From: Massilia sp. Root351
Lineage (GTDB): Bacteria > Pseudomonadota > Gammaproteobacteria > Burkholderiales > Burkholderiaceae_D
Reading direction: 5' to 3'
Assembly: GCF_001425045.1 (NCBI RefSeq)
Contig: NZ_LMDJ01000031.1
Location: 187,768-251,767, forward strand
Length of the DNA: 64,000 bases
The notes under the pieces were generated by a model. The model saw nothing but the letters and a program-made list of their open reading frames with translations, had not been told where the DNA came from and did not search any database. The position numbers were made by a program, and so were the translations under genes. Below are positions 27,086 through 35,402 of the stretch, in pieces; positions within the stretch are counted from its first letter, which is position 1, and each line of letters begins with the position of its first letter.

Positions 27086-27844
27086 TCAGGCGCTTTGCAG
27101 CACCGCTTTCATTTTGTTCAGCGCCGCCTTGTTGAGTTGGCAGACGCGGGCGTCGGTCAGGTCCAGCACGGCGGCGATTTCCTTGTAGCTGAGCTCGAAC
27201 TCGTAGTACATCTGCACCACGCGCTGTTCGCGCTCGTCCAGGCCGCCCAGCGCCTGGGCCAATGAACGGCGCACCATCAGCTGTTCCTCCGGGCTGGGGG
27301 CGACGTCGCTGCCGGGGCTGACGGTGTCCTGCAGTACCTCGTCGAAGCTGGCCATCAGCTCGGCGCTTTCGTCGAGCTGGTAAGCCTGGTAGGCCTCGGC
27401 GGTGATGCCCAGGCCGGCGATGATTTCGCGTTCGTCCGGCTCGCGCCCCAGCTTGCGGGTCAGCTCGCGCACCGCGTCGCGCAGCTTGTGGCTGTGCTGG
27501 CGCACCGCGCGCGGGCGCCAGTCCTGGCGCCGCAGCTCGTCGAGGATGGCGCCGCGGATGCGCAGGCTGGCGTAGCTGCCGAACGCCGCGTCCGGCACGC
27601 CGTAGCGGCGCAGCGCCTCGAGCAGGCCCATCAGGCCGATCTGCTCCATGTCGTCGCGGTCGATGGCGCCGGCGATCTGCGAATTGAGCTGGCGCACGAT
27701 GCGCTTGACCAGCGGCGCATACGACAGCAGGTGCTTCTGCTCGTCGGCCACGCTGTGCGCAGCCGGCGCGCTGCCGGCCGCGCCGTAACTTTCGGCGTAG
27801 CTGTCTGCGTATTGCTCTATGTATGCCATGCCCGCCCCACTCAT
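27086..27844 (-). CDS. fliA: FliA, sigma-28 factor
   Basis: About 252 residues. Region 2: PLVKRIVRQLNSQIAGAIDRDDMEQIGLMGLLEAL, then SYASLRIRGAILDELRRQDWRPR; region 3: RDAVRELTRKLGREPDEREI; region 4 helix-turn-helix: YEFELSYKEIAAVLDLTDARVCQLNKAAL. This is the FliA/WhiG group. ATG 27844 is chosen; ATG 27829 (purine-rich sequence just upstream) or GTG 27850 are also possible. It drives late flagellar genes and is inhibited by FlgM. In Flag-2 loci its counterpart is LafS, sitting before the stators as here. Confidence 0.9.
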   Translation of the reverse strand: MSGAGMAYIEQYADSYAESYGAAGSAPAAHSVADEQKHLLSYAPLVKRIVRQLNSQIAGAIDRDDMEQIGLMGLLEALRRYGVPDAAFGSYASLRIRGAILDELRRQDWRPRAVRQHSHKLRDAVRELTRKLGREPDEREIIAGLGITAEAYQAYQLDESAELMASFDEVLQDTVSPGSDVAPSPEEQLMVRRSLAQALGGLDEREQRVVQMYYEFELSYKEIAAVLDLTDARVCQLNKAALNKMKAVLQSA

Positions 27845-27854
27845 ATCCACGGTG

Positions 27855-28322
27855 TCACTCCAGGATCAGTTTCCCGATCATCACTTCCGAGAATGGCCGT
27901 TCGCGCTTGTCCTTGGCGTAGGTCTCGTCGAAAGCCTTGTTCAGTTCGTCGGCGAACTGGTCGATCGACATGGTCGCCGCCTTCGACATCGGCAGCGCCG
28001 ACAGCGCCTTGACGGCCACGCTGCGCAACAGCGGCAGATGCTCCTTGCATTCCTTCTCCTGCTTGGCGGTGGTGGCCACCACCAGGTCGGCCGACAGGTA
28101 GTGCGTCACCGCCTCGCCTTCGCTGCGCTTGAGCATGACGATCACCTTGTCCACCGTGATGTACTTGGGCGGCTCGGTCTCGGCCTTCGGTTCCTCGTGC
28201 TTGACGGTCTTGCCGTCGGCGCCGGCGGCAGCCTGCTTGCCCATGTACCACACCGCGCCGCCGGCCACGCCGCCGCCCAGCAGCAGCACGCCGACGATGG
28301 CAATTACCAGTTTTTTATTCAT
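27855..28322 (-). CDS. fliL: FliL, stator-associated membrane protein
   Basis: 155 residues: one N-terminal membrane helix (KLVIAIVGVLLLGGGVAGGAVWY), then a periplasmic domain with YITVDKVIVMLKRSEGEAVTHYLSADLVV and the end AFDETYAKDKRERPFSEVMIGKLILE-type sequence. Length and order fit FliL. It follows fliK by seven bases. FliL rings surround MotB and tune stator function. Confidence 0.9.
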   Translation of the reverse strand: MNKKLVIAIVGVLLLGGGVAGGAVWYMGKQAAAGADGKTVKHEEPKAETEPPKYITVDKVIVMLKRSEGEAVTHYLSADLVVATTAKQEKECKEHLPLLRSVAVKALSALPMSKAATMSIDQFADELNKAFDETYAKDKRERPFSEVMIGKLILE

Positions 28323-28329
28323 CTGTTTC

Positions 28330-29679
28330 TTACTCCCGCTCGGTCGTCATGGCAAAGGTGGGCGCGGCCTGCTCGTCGTCGCCCAGGGCGCGGCCGGGCG
28401 CGCGCTGCTGCTGTTCCTGGCCCTGCTGGCGGCCGGCGCCGCCGTCGGCCAGCGAGGACTGGCTGCCGCCGCGCGGCGTGGCCGACACGGTAACGGCGAC
28501 CTCGCCCACGCTGCGCTGCGACAGGTCCTGGCGCACGCTGTCGCCGATGCTGTTGAGCTGGCGCAGCACTTCGGCGTTGTTGGCCGACAGGTTCACCTGC
28601 AGCGCGCCGGCGCTGTGGCGGATCGAGATCTCGACCGTGCCCATATTGGGCGGTTCCAGGCGGATCATCGCGTGCTCGTTATTGCGCTGCAGGCTCAGCT
28701 GGAGACGGTCGCCCAGGGCCTCGCGCAGCGGCTGCTGCCATTGTTCCGGCGTGCCGGCCAGGCGCAGCGCGTCGCCGCCGGCCGGGGCAGGCTGGGCGCC
28801 GCCGGCCAGCGGGGCGGCGGCCGCGGCCACAGCCGGCTGGGCGAGGGCGCCGAAGCTGGCGCCGTCGCCGGCCGCCGCGGCCATGGCGGCGCCGGGCGCG
28901 GCGCCGGCGGCCAGGGCCGCGCCGCTGATGGTGGCCAGTTCGGCGCGCTGGCCGCTGGCGCGGCGCTGGCCTTGCAGCAGCTGGTCGGCCGCTTGCTGCA
29001 GGGCCAGCGGGATGGCCGGCTGCGCGGCGGCCGGGGCTGCCTGGCTGGCAGGCGCGGTTTGCTTGGCGCTGGGCGCGGCCGTTGGGGCGGCGGTGGCGGT
29101 GGCGAACGCGGCGCGTTCTTCGCGCGCCGCTTGCTGGGCCGCCAGCTGCGCGGCGGCTGGCGCGGCGCCCGGCACGGCGGCGCCGTAGCCGGCCTGGCCT
29201 GCGGCCGGCGGCAGCGCGGCGGGGGCCGGCGCGGCGCTGGGCGCGGCCGACGGCGCATAGGCTTGCTGGCCGGCGCCCGGCGCGCCCGTGGGGGCGGCGG
29301 TGGCGGCGTAGGCGCCCGGCGCGTAGGCCGGATTGAGCGCGGCGCCGGTGTGCAAGGTCACGCCGGCCTGGCCGGGGGCGGTCCCTGGCGCGGCCGTGGG
29401 CGCGGCGGCCGGGGCGGCGCTCGGCAGCAGCAGCGCCAGCAGCGCATTGGCGGCGCCGGCCGCGTCGGCGGCGGCGCTGCCGTCCTGGCCGGTGCTGTCC
29501 TCGGCGGCGCCGTCGAGCGGCTCGGCCTGTTCGGTCTGGCCCAGCAGCTGCGCGAACAGCGGCAGCGCCGACGGCGCGGCGCCGGCCTCGGGGGCGGCGG
29601 CGGCGGCCGGCGGCGCGCTGTCGAGCAGCGACGCGGCAGGGGCGGGCGCGGCGGGCGCGGGAGAGGAAATCATAGTCAT
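28330..29679 (-). CDS. fliK: FliK, hook-length control protein
   Basis: 449 residues. The first ~300 are very rich in Ala, Pro and Gly, as expected of the molecular ruler. The C-terminal substrate-switch domain has RLQLSLQRNNEHAMIRLEPP and MGTVEISIRHSAGALQVNLSANNAEVLRQL, the Flg_hook pattern (L-x-P-x-x-x-G-x-V). ATG 29679 overlaps the fliT stop as ATGA. Base composition is biased by the low-complexity ruler region. A second FliK-like protein is encoded at 44482. Confidence 0.9.
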   Translation of the reverse strand: MTMISSPAPAAPAPAASLLDSAPPAAAAAPEAGAAPSALPLFAQLLGQTEQAEPLDGAAEDSTGQDGSAAADAAGAANALLALLLPSAAPAAAPTAAPGTAPGQAGVTLHTGAALNPAYAPGAYAATAAPTGAPGAGQQAYAPSAAPSAAPAPAALPPAAGQAGYGAAVPGAAPAAAQLAAQQAAREERAAFATATAAPTAAPSAKQTAPASQAAPAAAQPAIPLALQQAADQLLQGQRRASGQRAELATISGAALAAGAAPGAAMAAAAGDGASFGALAQPAVAAAAAPLAGGAQPAPAGGDALRLAGTPEQWQQPLREALGDRLQLSLQRNNEHAMIRLEPPNMGTVEISIRHSAGALQVNLSANNAEVLRQLNSIGDSVRQDLSQRSVGEVAVTVSATPRGGSQSSLADGGAGRQQGQEQQQRAPGRALGDDEQAAPTFAMTTERE

Positions 29680-30032
29680 GCAGTGGTTCCGGTGTCGGCA
29701 GCTTCGCTGCGGTTGCGTAATTCGTCGAGGTTGTCGTGATCGGGGTTGCTCATGGCGTAGGCGACCCAGCCTTCCTTGCGGCCCTGCAGCTCGCCCAGCT
29801 TGGCTGCCAGCTGGTCGCTGGCCAGCTTGGCGCAGTGCTCCGCTTGCAGGTGCAGCTGGCGCAGCGCGGCCAGCGCGGCGCGCTCGGCCGGGGTCCACGG
29901 CCCTTGCGCGGCCATGGCCGGCAGCGCGGCGGCCATCAGGCTGTTGATCGCCCCCAGCGCCGTCCAGTCCGAGGCGGCGGTGGCGGCGCTCATTTTCTGT
30001 GCCAGTTGCAGCAGTTGCGCTTGCCTATCCAT
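29676..30032 (-). CDS. fliT: FliT-like flagellar chaperone
   Basis: 118 residues, helical, no signal: LLQLAQKMSAATAASDWTALGAIN, then ALAALRQLHLQAEHCAKLASDQLAAKLGEL. FliT proteins are poorly conserved, so the name rests on size, helical pattern, and its place between fliS and fliK (lafD position in lateral clusters). It would chaperone FliD. It overlaps fliS by eight bases and fliK by four. Confidence 0.7.
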   Translation of the reverse strand: MDRQAQLLQLAQKMSAATAASDWTALGAINSLMAAALPAMAAQGPWTPAERAALAALRQLHLQAEHCAKLASDQLAAKLGELQGRKEGWVAYAMSNPDHDNLDELRNRSEAADTGTTA

Positions 30033-30414
30033 TTTTGGCCTGCACGCCGAGCCAGCCTTGCTTGATGGTGGTCAGCAGGCCGACCACCTCGTCCAGGATG
30101 GACGGGTCCATGTCCACCCCGGCGCGGTACAGGCGCGCCACGCAGTAGTCGTACAGGCGGCCCAGGTTGGCCACCACCTCGCCGCCCTGGTCGTAGTCGA
30201 GCGAGCTGGACAGGCCATTGATGATCTCGGTGCACTTGTTCAGGCTGGCGGCCTTCAGTTCATAGCGCTTGCCCACCACGTGGCCGCGCGCGCGCGCCAG
30301 CTCTTCCAGCAGGCCGTCGGTCAGCACCAGCACCAGCTCGATCGGCGAGGCGCGCGCGGTCTGCGCGTCCAGATTGACGGAGTGATAACTGCTATAGGCG
30401 TCCTGGTTCATCAT
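30025..30414 (-). CDS. fliS: FliS, flagellin export chaperone
   Basis: 129 residues. AYSSYHSVNLDAQTARASPIELVLVLTDGLLEEL is the FliS N-terminal pattern, followed by KCTEIINGLSSSLDYDQGGEV and LGRLYDYCVARLYRAG. ATG 30411 is an alternative start one codon later. FliS caps the flagellin C-terminus before export. It lies between fliD and fliT. Confidence 0.92.
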   Translation of the reverse strand: MMNQDAYSSYHSVNLDAQTARASPIELVLVLTDGLLEELARARGHVVGKRYELKAASLNKCTEIINGLSSSLDYDQGGEVVANLGRLYDYCVARLYRAGVDMDPSILDEVVGLLTTIKQGWLGVQAKNG

Positions 30415-30441
30415 GATTCTCGGATAGGGTTACGTGCGCGG

Positions 30442-31845
30442 TTACGTGTCTTTGCTGTTCGAGAACAGCGCTTCGAACAGGCCGGTGTTCTGGGCCATCT
30501 GGTTTTGCACCTGCTGCAGCGCGGTAAATTGCTGCAGATAGCGCTTGTAGGAGTTGTCGAACAGGTTGTCGAGCGCGGCCTGGCGGTCGACCAGGCGGTC
30601 CTGCAGGCGCTCGTTGGCGGTGCGGCGCTCGCCGATGAAGCCGTCCACGCTGTTGGTCCAGTTCTTCATCTGCTTGTCCAGGCCGCCCAGCAGGGTGCTG
30701 CCGTTGCCGATGTCGCCGGTGCCGAAGATCTTGTCCAGGCCTTCCGGATTGGCGGCGATGCTCCTGGCCAGGCGCTCGGCGTTGACGGCCAGCGTGCCGT
30801 CGCGCTGCGCGGTGATGCCATACACCGGCAGGCTGGCGCCGTCCACGCTCTTGCGCATCATGTCCTGCATGCGCGCGCGCAGCGCCTTCAGGCCGGCGTC
30901 GTTGGCCATCGGGCCGGCCGGCTTGTTGTTGGCCAGGTCGCCGACATAGGTCAGCTCGTCGAGTACCTTGTTGAGCTGGTTGTAGGCGTCCACGAAGGCT
31001 TGCACATTGGCCTTGGTGCCGGCATTGTCGGGCGCCACCGTCAGCGTGGCCGGCACGCCGCCGGTCTGGGCCTTGGTGAAGGTCATCTTGACATCGTTGA
31101 CCACGGCGAAGGTGTTCGACGCTTGCTGGATGCGGTTCTGCGGGTCGCCGCCGGGCGCGCCCACCCACACCACCGCGTCCTGCGCGGTCACCAGCTGGGT
31201 TTGCGTGGCGGGGTCCTGCAGCATGGCTTGCAGCGCGCCGCCGACGTTGGTGGCGTCGATGGTGGCGGCCTTGTCCACGCCGGTCGCGTTCGAGGTCAGC
31301 ACCAGGGTGGTGGCGCCGTTTACCGTCATGGTCGAGGCGGTCACGCTGGAGTCGTTGTCGGCCGCGGTGTTGATGGCGGTGGCCACTTCCTGCGCCGTCA
31401 GGTTGCCGTCCAGGTTCTTGTCGGCGTTGACCAGGTTGACGTTGAAGTTGGTGCCGTCGGCCAGCACCACGTTCAGGCTGCCGGCGCCGGCCGCGGAGGT
31501 GTCGCTGATGCCGCCGTAGGCGATCTGGCCGGCCGTGGCCAGCTGTTCGACATAGAAGCTGTAGGTGCCCGCCACGGCGGCCGGGCCGGCGCTGGCGGTG
31601 CCGATGTCGCCGCTCAGGGTGGCGGCGTTGGCCAGCACGCTCTTCTTGCCGGACAGGGCCAGCAGGCTGCTGCTGAAGGTGCTCATGGCCGAGCTCAGCT
31701 TGGTAATGCCGGTGCCGGCCGAGGCCGCCGCCTTGGTCTTGTCGGTCAGCAGGGTCTGCGTGGCTTCCGTGTAGCGGGTCGCCAGCTGCGCTGCCATGTA
31801 GGATGGGTAGTCGGCGCTGCCGCTGCCAGGGACTGAGGTTGCCAT
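30442..31845 (-). CDS. fliD: FliD, filament cap protein (HAP2)
   Basis: 467 residues from ATG 31845; the extension to 31953 lies in the leader and is rejected. Coiled N- and C-terminal ends (ATRYTEATQTLL; NLFDNSYKRYLQQFTALQQVQNQM-type) surround the D2-D3 head. Family landmarks include FVDAYNQLNKVLDELTYVGD, NAERLARSIAANPEGLDKIFG and TNSVDGFIGERRTANERLQD. Initiates the fliDSTKL-fliA-motAB run. Confidence 0.92.
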   Translation of the reverse strand: MATSVPGSGSADYPSYMAAQLATRYTEATQTLLTDKTKAAASAGTGITKLSSAMSTFSSSLLALSGKKSVLANAATLSGDIGTASAGPAAVAGTYSFYVEQLATAGQIAYGGISDTSAAGAGSLNVVLADGTNFNVNLVNADKNLDGNLTAQEVATAINTAADNDSSVTASTMTVNGATTLVLTSNATGVDKAATIDATNVGGALQAMLQDPATQTQLVTAQDAVVWVGAPGGDPQNRIQQASNTFAVVNDVKMTFTKAQTGGVPATLTVAPDNAGTKANVQAFVDAYNQLNKVLDELTYVGDLANNKPAGPMANDAGLKALRARMQDMMRKSVDGASLPVYGITAQRDGTLAVNAERLARSIAANPEGLDKIFGTGDIGNGSTLLGGLDKQMKNWTNSVDGFIGERRTANERLQDRLVDRQAALDNLFDNSYKRYLQQFTALQQVQNQMAQNTGLFEALFSNSKDT

Positions 31846-31925
31846 GATGTGCTCCAGAGAAATTAGAGGGAAGTGTACAGTGCTAACAGGCGACCGAAAA
31901 TGTTTCCCTATGAAATTTTTATGGT

Positions 31926-32378
31926 TTATCCCGGTTTTTGACTGCGCAACCACAGTTGCGTTGCCAGTTCGTCATGCTGCTTGCGTTCCTTGGCCTGTTC
32001 CTGGTGCACTTCGGCCAACTGTTTCTTTTGCAGCACCTGGTCCAGCACTTCGCGCTTGACGTAGGCCGCCGTCAGCGCGCGCTGCGACACCGCCATGTCG
32101 GCCTCGTGCATGGACAGGTCGAGGCGGTGGCTGTCGGCCATCTGCATCACCGCCTGCTTGTAGTCGCCGCAGTTGGAGGCCAGCGCCATCGGCAGCTTGC
32201 CGCTGGCGCCGCTGTTCTGGTACAGGCCGGTGAGCCGTTCCAGGTTCTTCTGGTAACGTTCGCGCACGGTTTCCTTGGCCGCCATTTCCGTCTGCAGCCG
32301 CGTCACTTCGCTCGAGCGCAGGTCCACCAGGGTGGACAGGTTGCGTATCATGTGGGACTGCGGTTTGGTCTTGTTCAT
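31926..32378 (-). CDS. fliJ: FliJ, flagellar export stalk/chaperone
   Basis: 150 residues, one long coiled coil: LSTLVDLRSSEVTRLQTEMAAKE, ERYQKNLERLTGLYQ, later REVLDQVLQKKQLAEVHQEQ. It fits FliJ, which inserts into the FliI ring like a gamma stalk. Its start overlaps the fliI end by four bases. It ends the fliEFGHIJ run; an 80-base gap precedes fliD. Confidence 0.85.
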   Translation of the reverse strand: MNKTKPQSHMIRNLSTLVDLRSSEVTRLQTEMAAKETVRERYQKNLERLTGLYQNSGASGKLPMALASNCGDYKQAVMQMADSHRLDLSMHEADMAVSQRALTAAYVKREVLDQVLQKKQLAEVHQEQAKERKQHDELATQLWLRSQKPG

Positions 32379-33685
32379 GCCATCAGCCTTTCAAGGGTTT
32401 CCACGCACGCGGTGTAGGGCGCCGCCTCCTTGGTGCCCTGGCACAGGAATTCTTCGATATGGGAATGCAGGTTGACCGCCTTGTCGGTCACCGGATCGGC
32501 CCCGGGCACATAGGCGCCCAGCGGGATCAGGTCGCGCACGCGGTCGTGGCGCGCCATCGACGCCTTCAGCGCGCGCGCGGCCAGCACATGCTCCTTGCCG
32601 ATCACCTGGTTCATGCAGCGGCTGATCGAGGCGCCGATGTTGATGGCCGGGTAATGGCCGCGCTCGGCCAGCTCGCGCGTGAGCACGATGTGGCCGTCGA
32701 GGATGGCGCGCGCGGTGTCGACCACCGGGTCTTGCTGGTCGTCGCCTTCGGCCAGCACGGTGTAGATGGCGCTCATGCTGCCGACCGGGTTCTCGCCGTT
32801 GCCAGCCGATTCCACCAGCTGCGGCAGGGCCGAGAACACCGACGGCGGATAGCCCTTGGTGGCCGGCGGCTCGCCCAGCGCCAGCGCCTGCTCGCGCAGC
32901 GCCATCGCGTAGCGCGTCAGCGAGTCCACCAGCAGCAGCACGTTCTTGCCCTGGTCGCGGTAGTGCGCGGCGATCGAATGGCACAGTTCGGTGGCCATGA
33001 TGCGCATCAGCGGCGATTCGTCGGCCGGGGCGATCACCAGCACCGCCTTGCGCAGCCCTTCCTGGCCGAGCGACATGTCGACGAACTCGCGCACTTCGCG
33101 CGAACGCTCGCCGATCAGGCCGACCACCACCACGTCGGCCACGGTCTGGCGGGTGAGCATGCCCAGCAGCACCGACTTGCCGACGCCGGAGCCGGCCATC
33201 AGGCCGACGCGCTGGCCCTTGCCCAGGGTCAGCATGGAATTGATGGCGCGCACGCCCACATCGAGCGGCTCGGTGACCGGCTTCTTGCGCAGCGGATGCA
33301 CGCGCGGCGGGGTGTAGTCGAGCGGGAAATCGCCGCCCAGCTTGCCCAGTCCGTCGATCGGCTCGCCCAGGCCGTTGACCATGCGGCCCAGCCAGCCGGG
33401 GCCGATGCTCAGGCTCACTTTTTCCGGCGAGGGCATGACGCGCGCGCCGGTGGTCAGGCCGACCGCCTTCTTGAACGGCATCAGGAATGAAAGCTTGTCG
33501 CGGAAACCGACCACCTGCGCGTCCAGCCAGTCGCCGTTGACGGTCTCGATCTGGCAACGCTGGCCGGTGTGCAGCGGGCACCCCATGGCTTCCAGCAGCA
33601 GGCCGGAGGCGCCCACCAGGCGCCCGGTCGGGGTGGCCATGGGGACCGCGTCCAGCTCCAGCTTGCGCAAGGCATCGGCTATCAT
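32375..33685 (-). CDS. fliI: FliI, flagellar export ATPase
   Basis: 436 residues, F1-beta-like. Walker A AGSGVGKSVLLG near residue 160; GLIGERSREVREFV; Walker B VLLLVDSLTRYAMALRE; and the ATPase alpha/beta signature PAINIGASISRCM. It energises loading of export substrates with FliH and FliJ. ATGA overlaps with fliH upstream. Confidence 0.96.
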   Translation of the reverse strand: MIADALRKLELDAVPMATPTGRLVGASGLLLEAMGCPLHTGQRCQIETVNGDWLDAQVVGFRDKLSFLMPFKKAVGLTTGARVMPSPEKVSLSIGPGWLGRMVNGLGEPIDGLGKLGGDFPLDYTPPRVHPLRKKPVTEPLDVGVRAINSMLTLGKGQRVGLMAGSGVGKSVLLGMLTRQTVADVVVVGLIGERSREVREFVDMSLGQEGLRKAVLVIAPADESPLMRIMATELCHSIAAHYRDQGKNVLLLVDSLTRYAMALREQALALGEPPATKGYPPSVFSALPQLVESAGNGENPVGSMSAIYTVLAEGDDQQDPVVDTARAILDGHIVLTRELAERGHYPAINIGASISRCMNQVIGKEHVLAARALKASMARHDRVRDLIPLGAYVPGADPVTDKAVNLHSHIEEFLCQGTKEAAPYTACVETLERLMA

Positions 33686-34383
33686 TCTTCGCTCTCGGAC
33701 TCGTCGCCGCTGTCGGCGGCCTGCAGTTGATTATCGACCTGTTCCATGACGGCAGCAAGACGTTGATGACACCCGGCATCGACTTCGTTGTCGCCGGCGC
33801 GGATGCGGCATTCGCCGATGTCCAGGCGCGGGTCGGGGATCAGGTTCCAGCGCTTGGTGCGCTTCGGATCGAGGTCGGCAATGCGCTTCAGCTCTTCCGG
33901 GTTCAGGTAGACGTCGATGTCCTCGCGGGTCGGCGGCATCGAGGCCAGCGTCTCGTCGACCAGGGCCATGATCTGTACCGGCTGCAGCGCCAGCTCGGCG
34001 CGGATCACCGAGCGCGCCACCTTGGCCACCAGGTCCACCACTTCCTTGCGCTGCGCCGCGCGGTAGTCGGCGCGCAGTTTCTTCAGGCCCTTGAGCATGG
34101 CTTCCACCGGGCGCGCCATGGTGTCGAAGCCGACCAGGGTTTCATTGCGGCCTTCCTCGCGGCCCTGCTCGAAGCCGGCGTTGCGGCCGGCCTCGAAGCC
34201 GTCCTCCTGGCCGCGCTGCAGGCCGATCTCGTAGCCGTCGCGCTGGCCCTGCTCGAAGCCTTCGCTGACGGAGGCTTGCCACTGGGCGCTGTCGGTGGTC
34301 ATGCCCGGGCTGCCGTTGCGGCTCGGCGGCGGGGCGAACTGCGACAGGGGCGGGAAGCGGTAGGGGCGGAACTGCTTCATCAT
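33682..34383 (-). CDS. fliH: FliH, export ATPase regulator
   Basis: 233 residues. Pro-rich start (RPYRFPPLSQFAPPP), then a run of G-x-x-x-G repeats (EGFEQGQRDGYEIGLQRGQE and on), a hallmark of FliH, then the V-ATPase-E-like C-terminal domain (YRAAQRKEVVDLVAKVARSVI). ATG 34383 overlaps the fliG stop as ATGA. It holds FliI and links it to FliN. Confidence 0.92.
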   Translation of the reverse strand: MMKQFRPYRFPPLSQFAPPPSRNGSPGMTTDSAQWQASVSEGFEQGQRDGYEIGLQRGQEDGFEAGRNAGFEQGREEGRNETLVGFDTMARPVEAMLKGLKKLRADYRAAQRKEVVDLVAKVARSVIRAELALQPVQIMALVDETLASMPPTREDIDVYLNPEELKRIADLDPKRTKRWNLIPDPRLDIGECRIRAGDNEVDAGCHQRLAAVMEQVDNQLQAADSGDESESEE

Positions 34384-35402
34384 TCCACCACCGTTTCGGC
34401 AAACAGCTGCACTTCGACTTCGCCGGCGTCGGCCAGCGCCTTGACGGTGGCCATGATTTCCTGGCGGGTCTGTTCGATGCGCGACATCGGCACCGGGCCG
34501 GCGCGCCGCATCATGTCCTCGAAGGCTTGCGCCTGGCGTTTCGGCATGGTCTTCAGGATCGCGTCGCGGATCGCCAGCTCGGCGCCCTTGAGCGCGATGG
34601 CCCACTGCTCCAGCGGCACTTCCTCGATCAGGCGCGACAGGGTCGCTTCGGTCTGGGTCGACAGGATCAGGAAGTCGTACATCGACAGTTCGATCTGGTT
34701 CACCACTTCCGGGTCGTGCGCGCGCAGCAGCTCGACGATCTGGGCGCGGTTGCCGGGCAGGCGGTTGAGGATCTCGGCGGTCTGGCGGATGCCTTCGACG
34801 CTGGTGCTTTGCGAGTCGAAGCTGCCCAGGCAGCGGTCGACCAGCTCGTCCAGTTCCTGCAGCAGCTCGCGGTCGATCTCGTCCAGGCGCGCCAGGTTCA
34901 GCAGCACCAGGTCGCGCCCTTCGAGCGGCAGCGCGTCGATGATCTGGCCGGCCAGCGCGGGCGGCAGGAAGGCCAGGAACACGGCCTGCATCTGCACGTG
35001 CTCGTTGGCGATGTACTCGGCCAGCCACTTGGCCGAGGCCCACTGCAGGCGCGCCATTTTCGGGCGCAGCTCGTCGCCGTAGATATTGTTGAGCACGGTG
35101 TTCGCGATGTCGTTGCCCAGTGCCAGGTCCAGCGAGCGCTTCAGGTAGGCGCGCGAGGCGCCGTGCACGCCGGACTGCTCGCGGTAGTCGTCGAAGAAGG
35201 ACTGCATGGCGGACTTGACCGCTTCGACCTTGATGCCGCTCATGCGCGACATCACCTGCGTCACTTCCAGCAGCTCCTCGCGCGACAGGCAGCGCAGCAC
35301 GGCCGCGGCCGGCTCCTCGCCTATGCTCAGCAGCACGATGGCGGCCTGTTCGACCGGGGTCAGGCCCGAACCATCGGGCATATCGTTATTGAGTTCGGCC
35401 AT
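34380..35402 (-). CDS. fliG: FliG, motor switch/torque protein
   Basis: 340 residues. N-terminal FliF-binding part LTPVEQAAIVLLSIGEEPAAAVLRCL; middle domain with YLKRSLDLALGNDIANTVLNNIYG; C-terminal torque domain with VPLEQWAIALKGAELAIRDAIL and MPKRQAQAFEDMMRRAGPV. The conserved charged torque helices are present. It overlaps fliF by 17 bases. It faces MotA in the cytoplasm. Confidence 0.95.
   Translation of the reverse strand: MAELNNDMPDGSGLTPVEQAAIVLLSIGEEPAAAVLRCLSREELLEVTQVMSRMSGIKVEAVKSAMQSFFDDYREQSGVHGASRAYLKRSLDLALGNDIANTVLNNIYGDELRPKMARLQWASAKWLAEYIANEHVQMQAVFLAFLPPALAGQIIDALPLEGRDLVLLNLARLDEIDRELLQELDELVDRCLGSFDSQSTSVEGIRQTAEILNRLPGNRAQIVELLRAHDPEVVNQIELSMYDFLILSTQTEATLSRLIEEVPLEQWAIALKGAELAIRDAILKTMPKRQAQAFEDMMRRAGPVPMSRIEQTRQEIMATVKALADAGEVEVQLFAETVVE

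Noticed and set aside
28600..29660. Long Ala/Arg-rich open frames on the plus strand across fliK
   Set aside because: They are shadows of the GC-rich, repetitive FliK ruler; no ribosome sites and no domain patterns.
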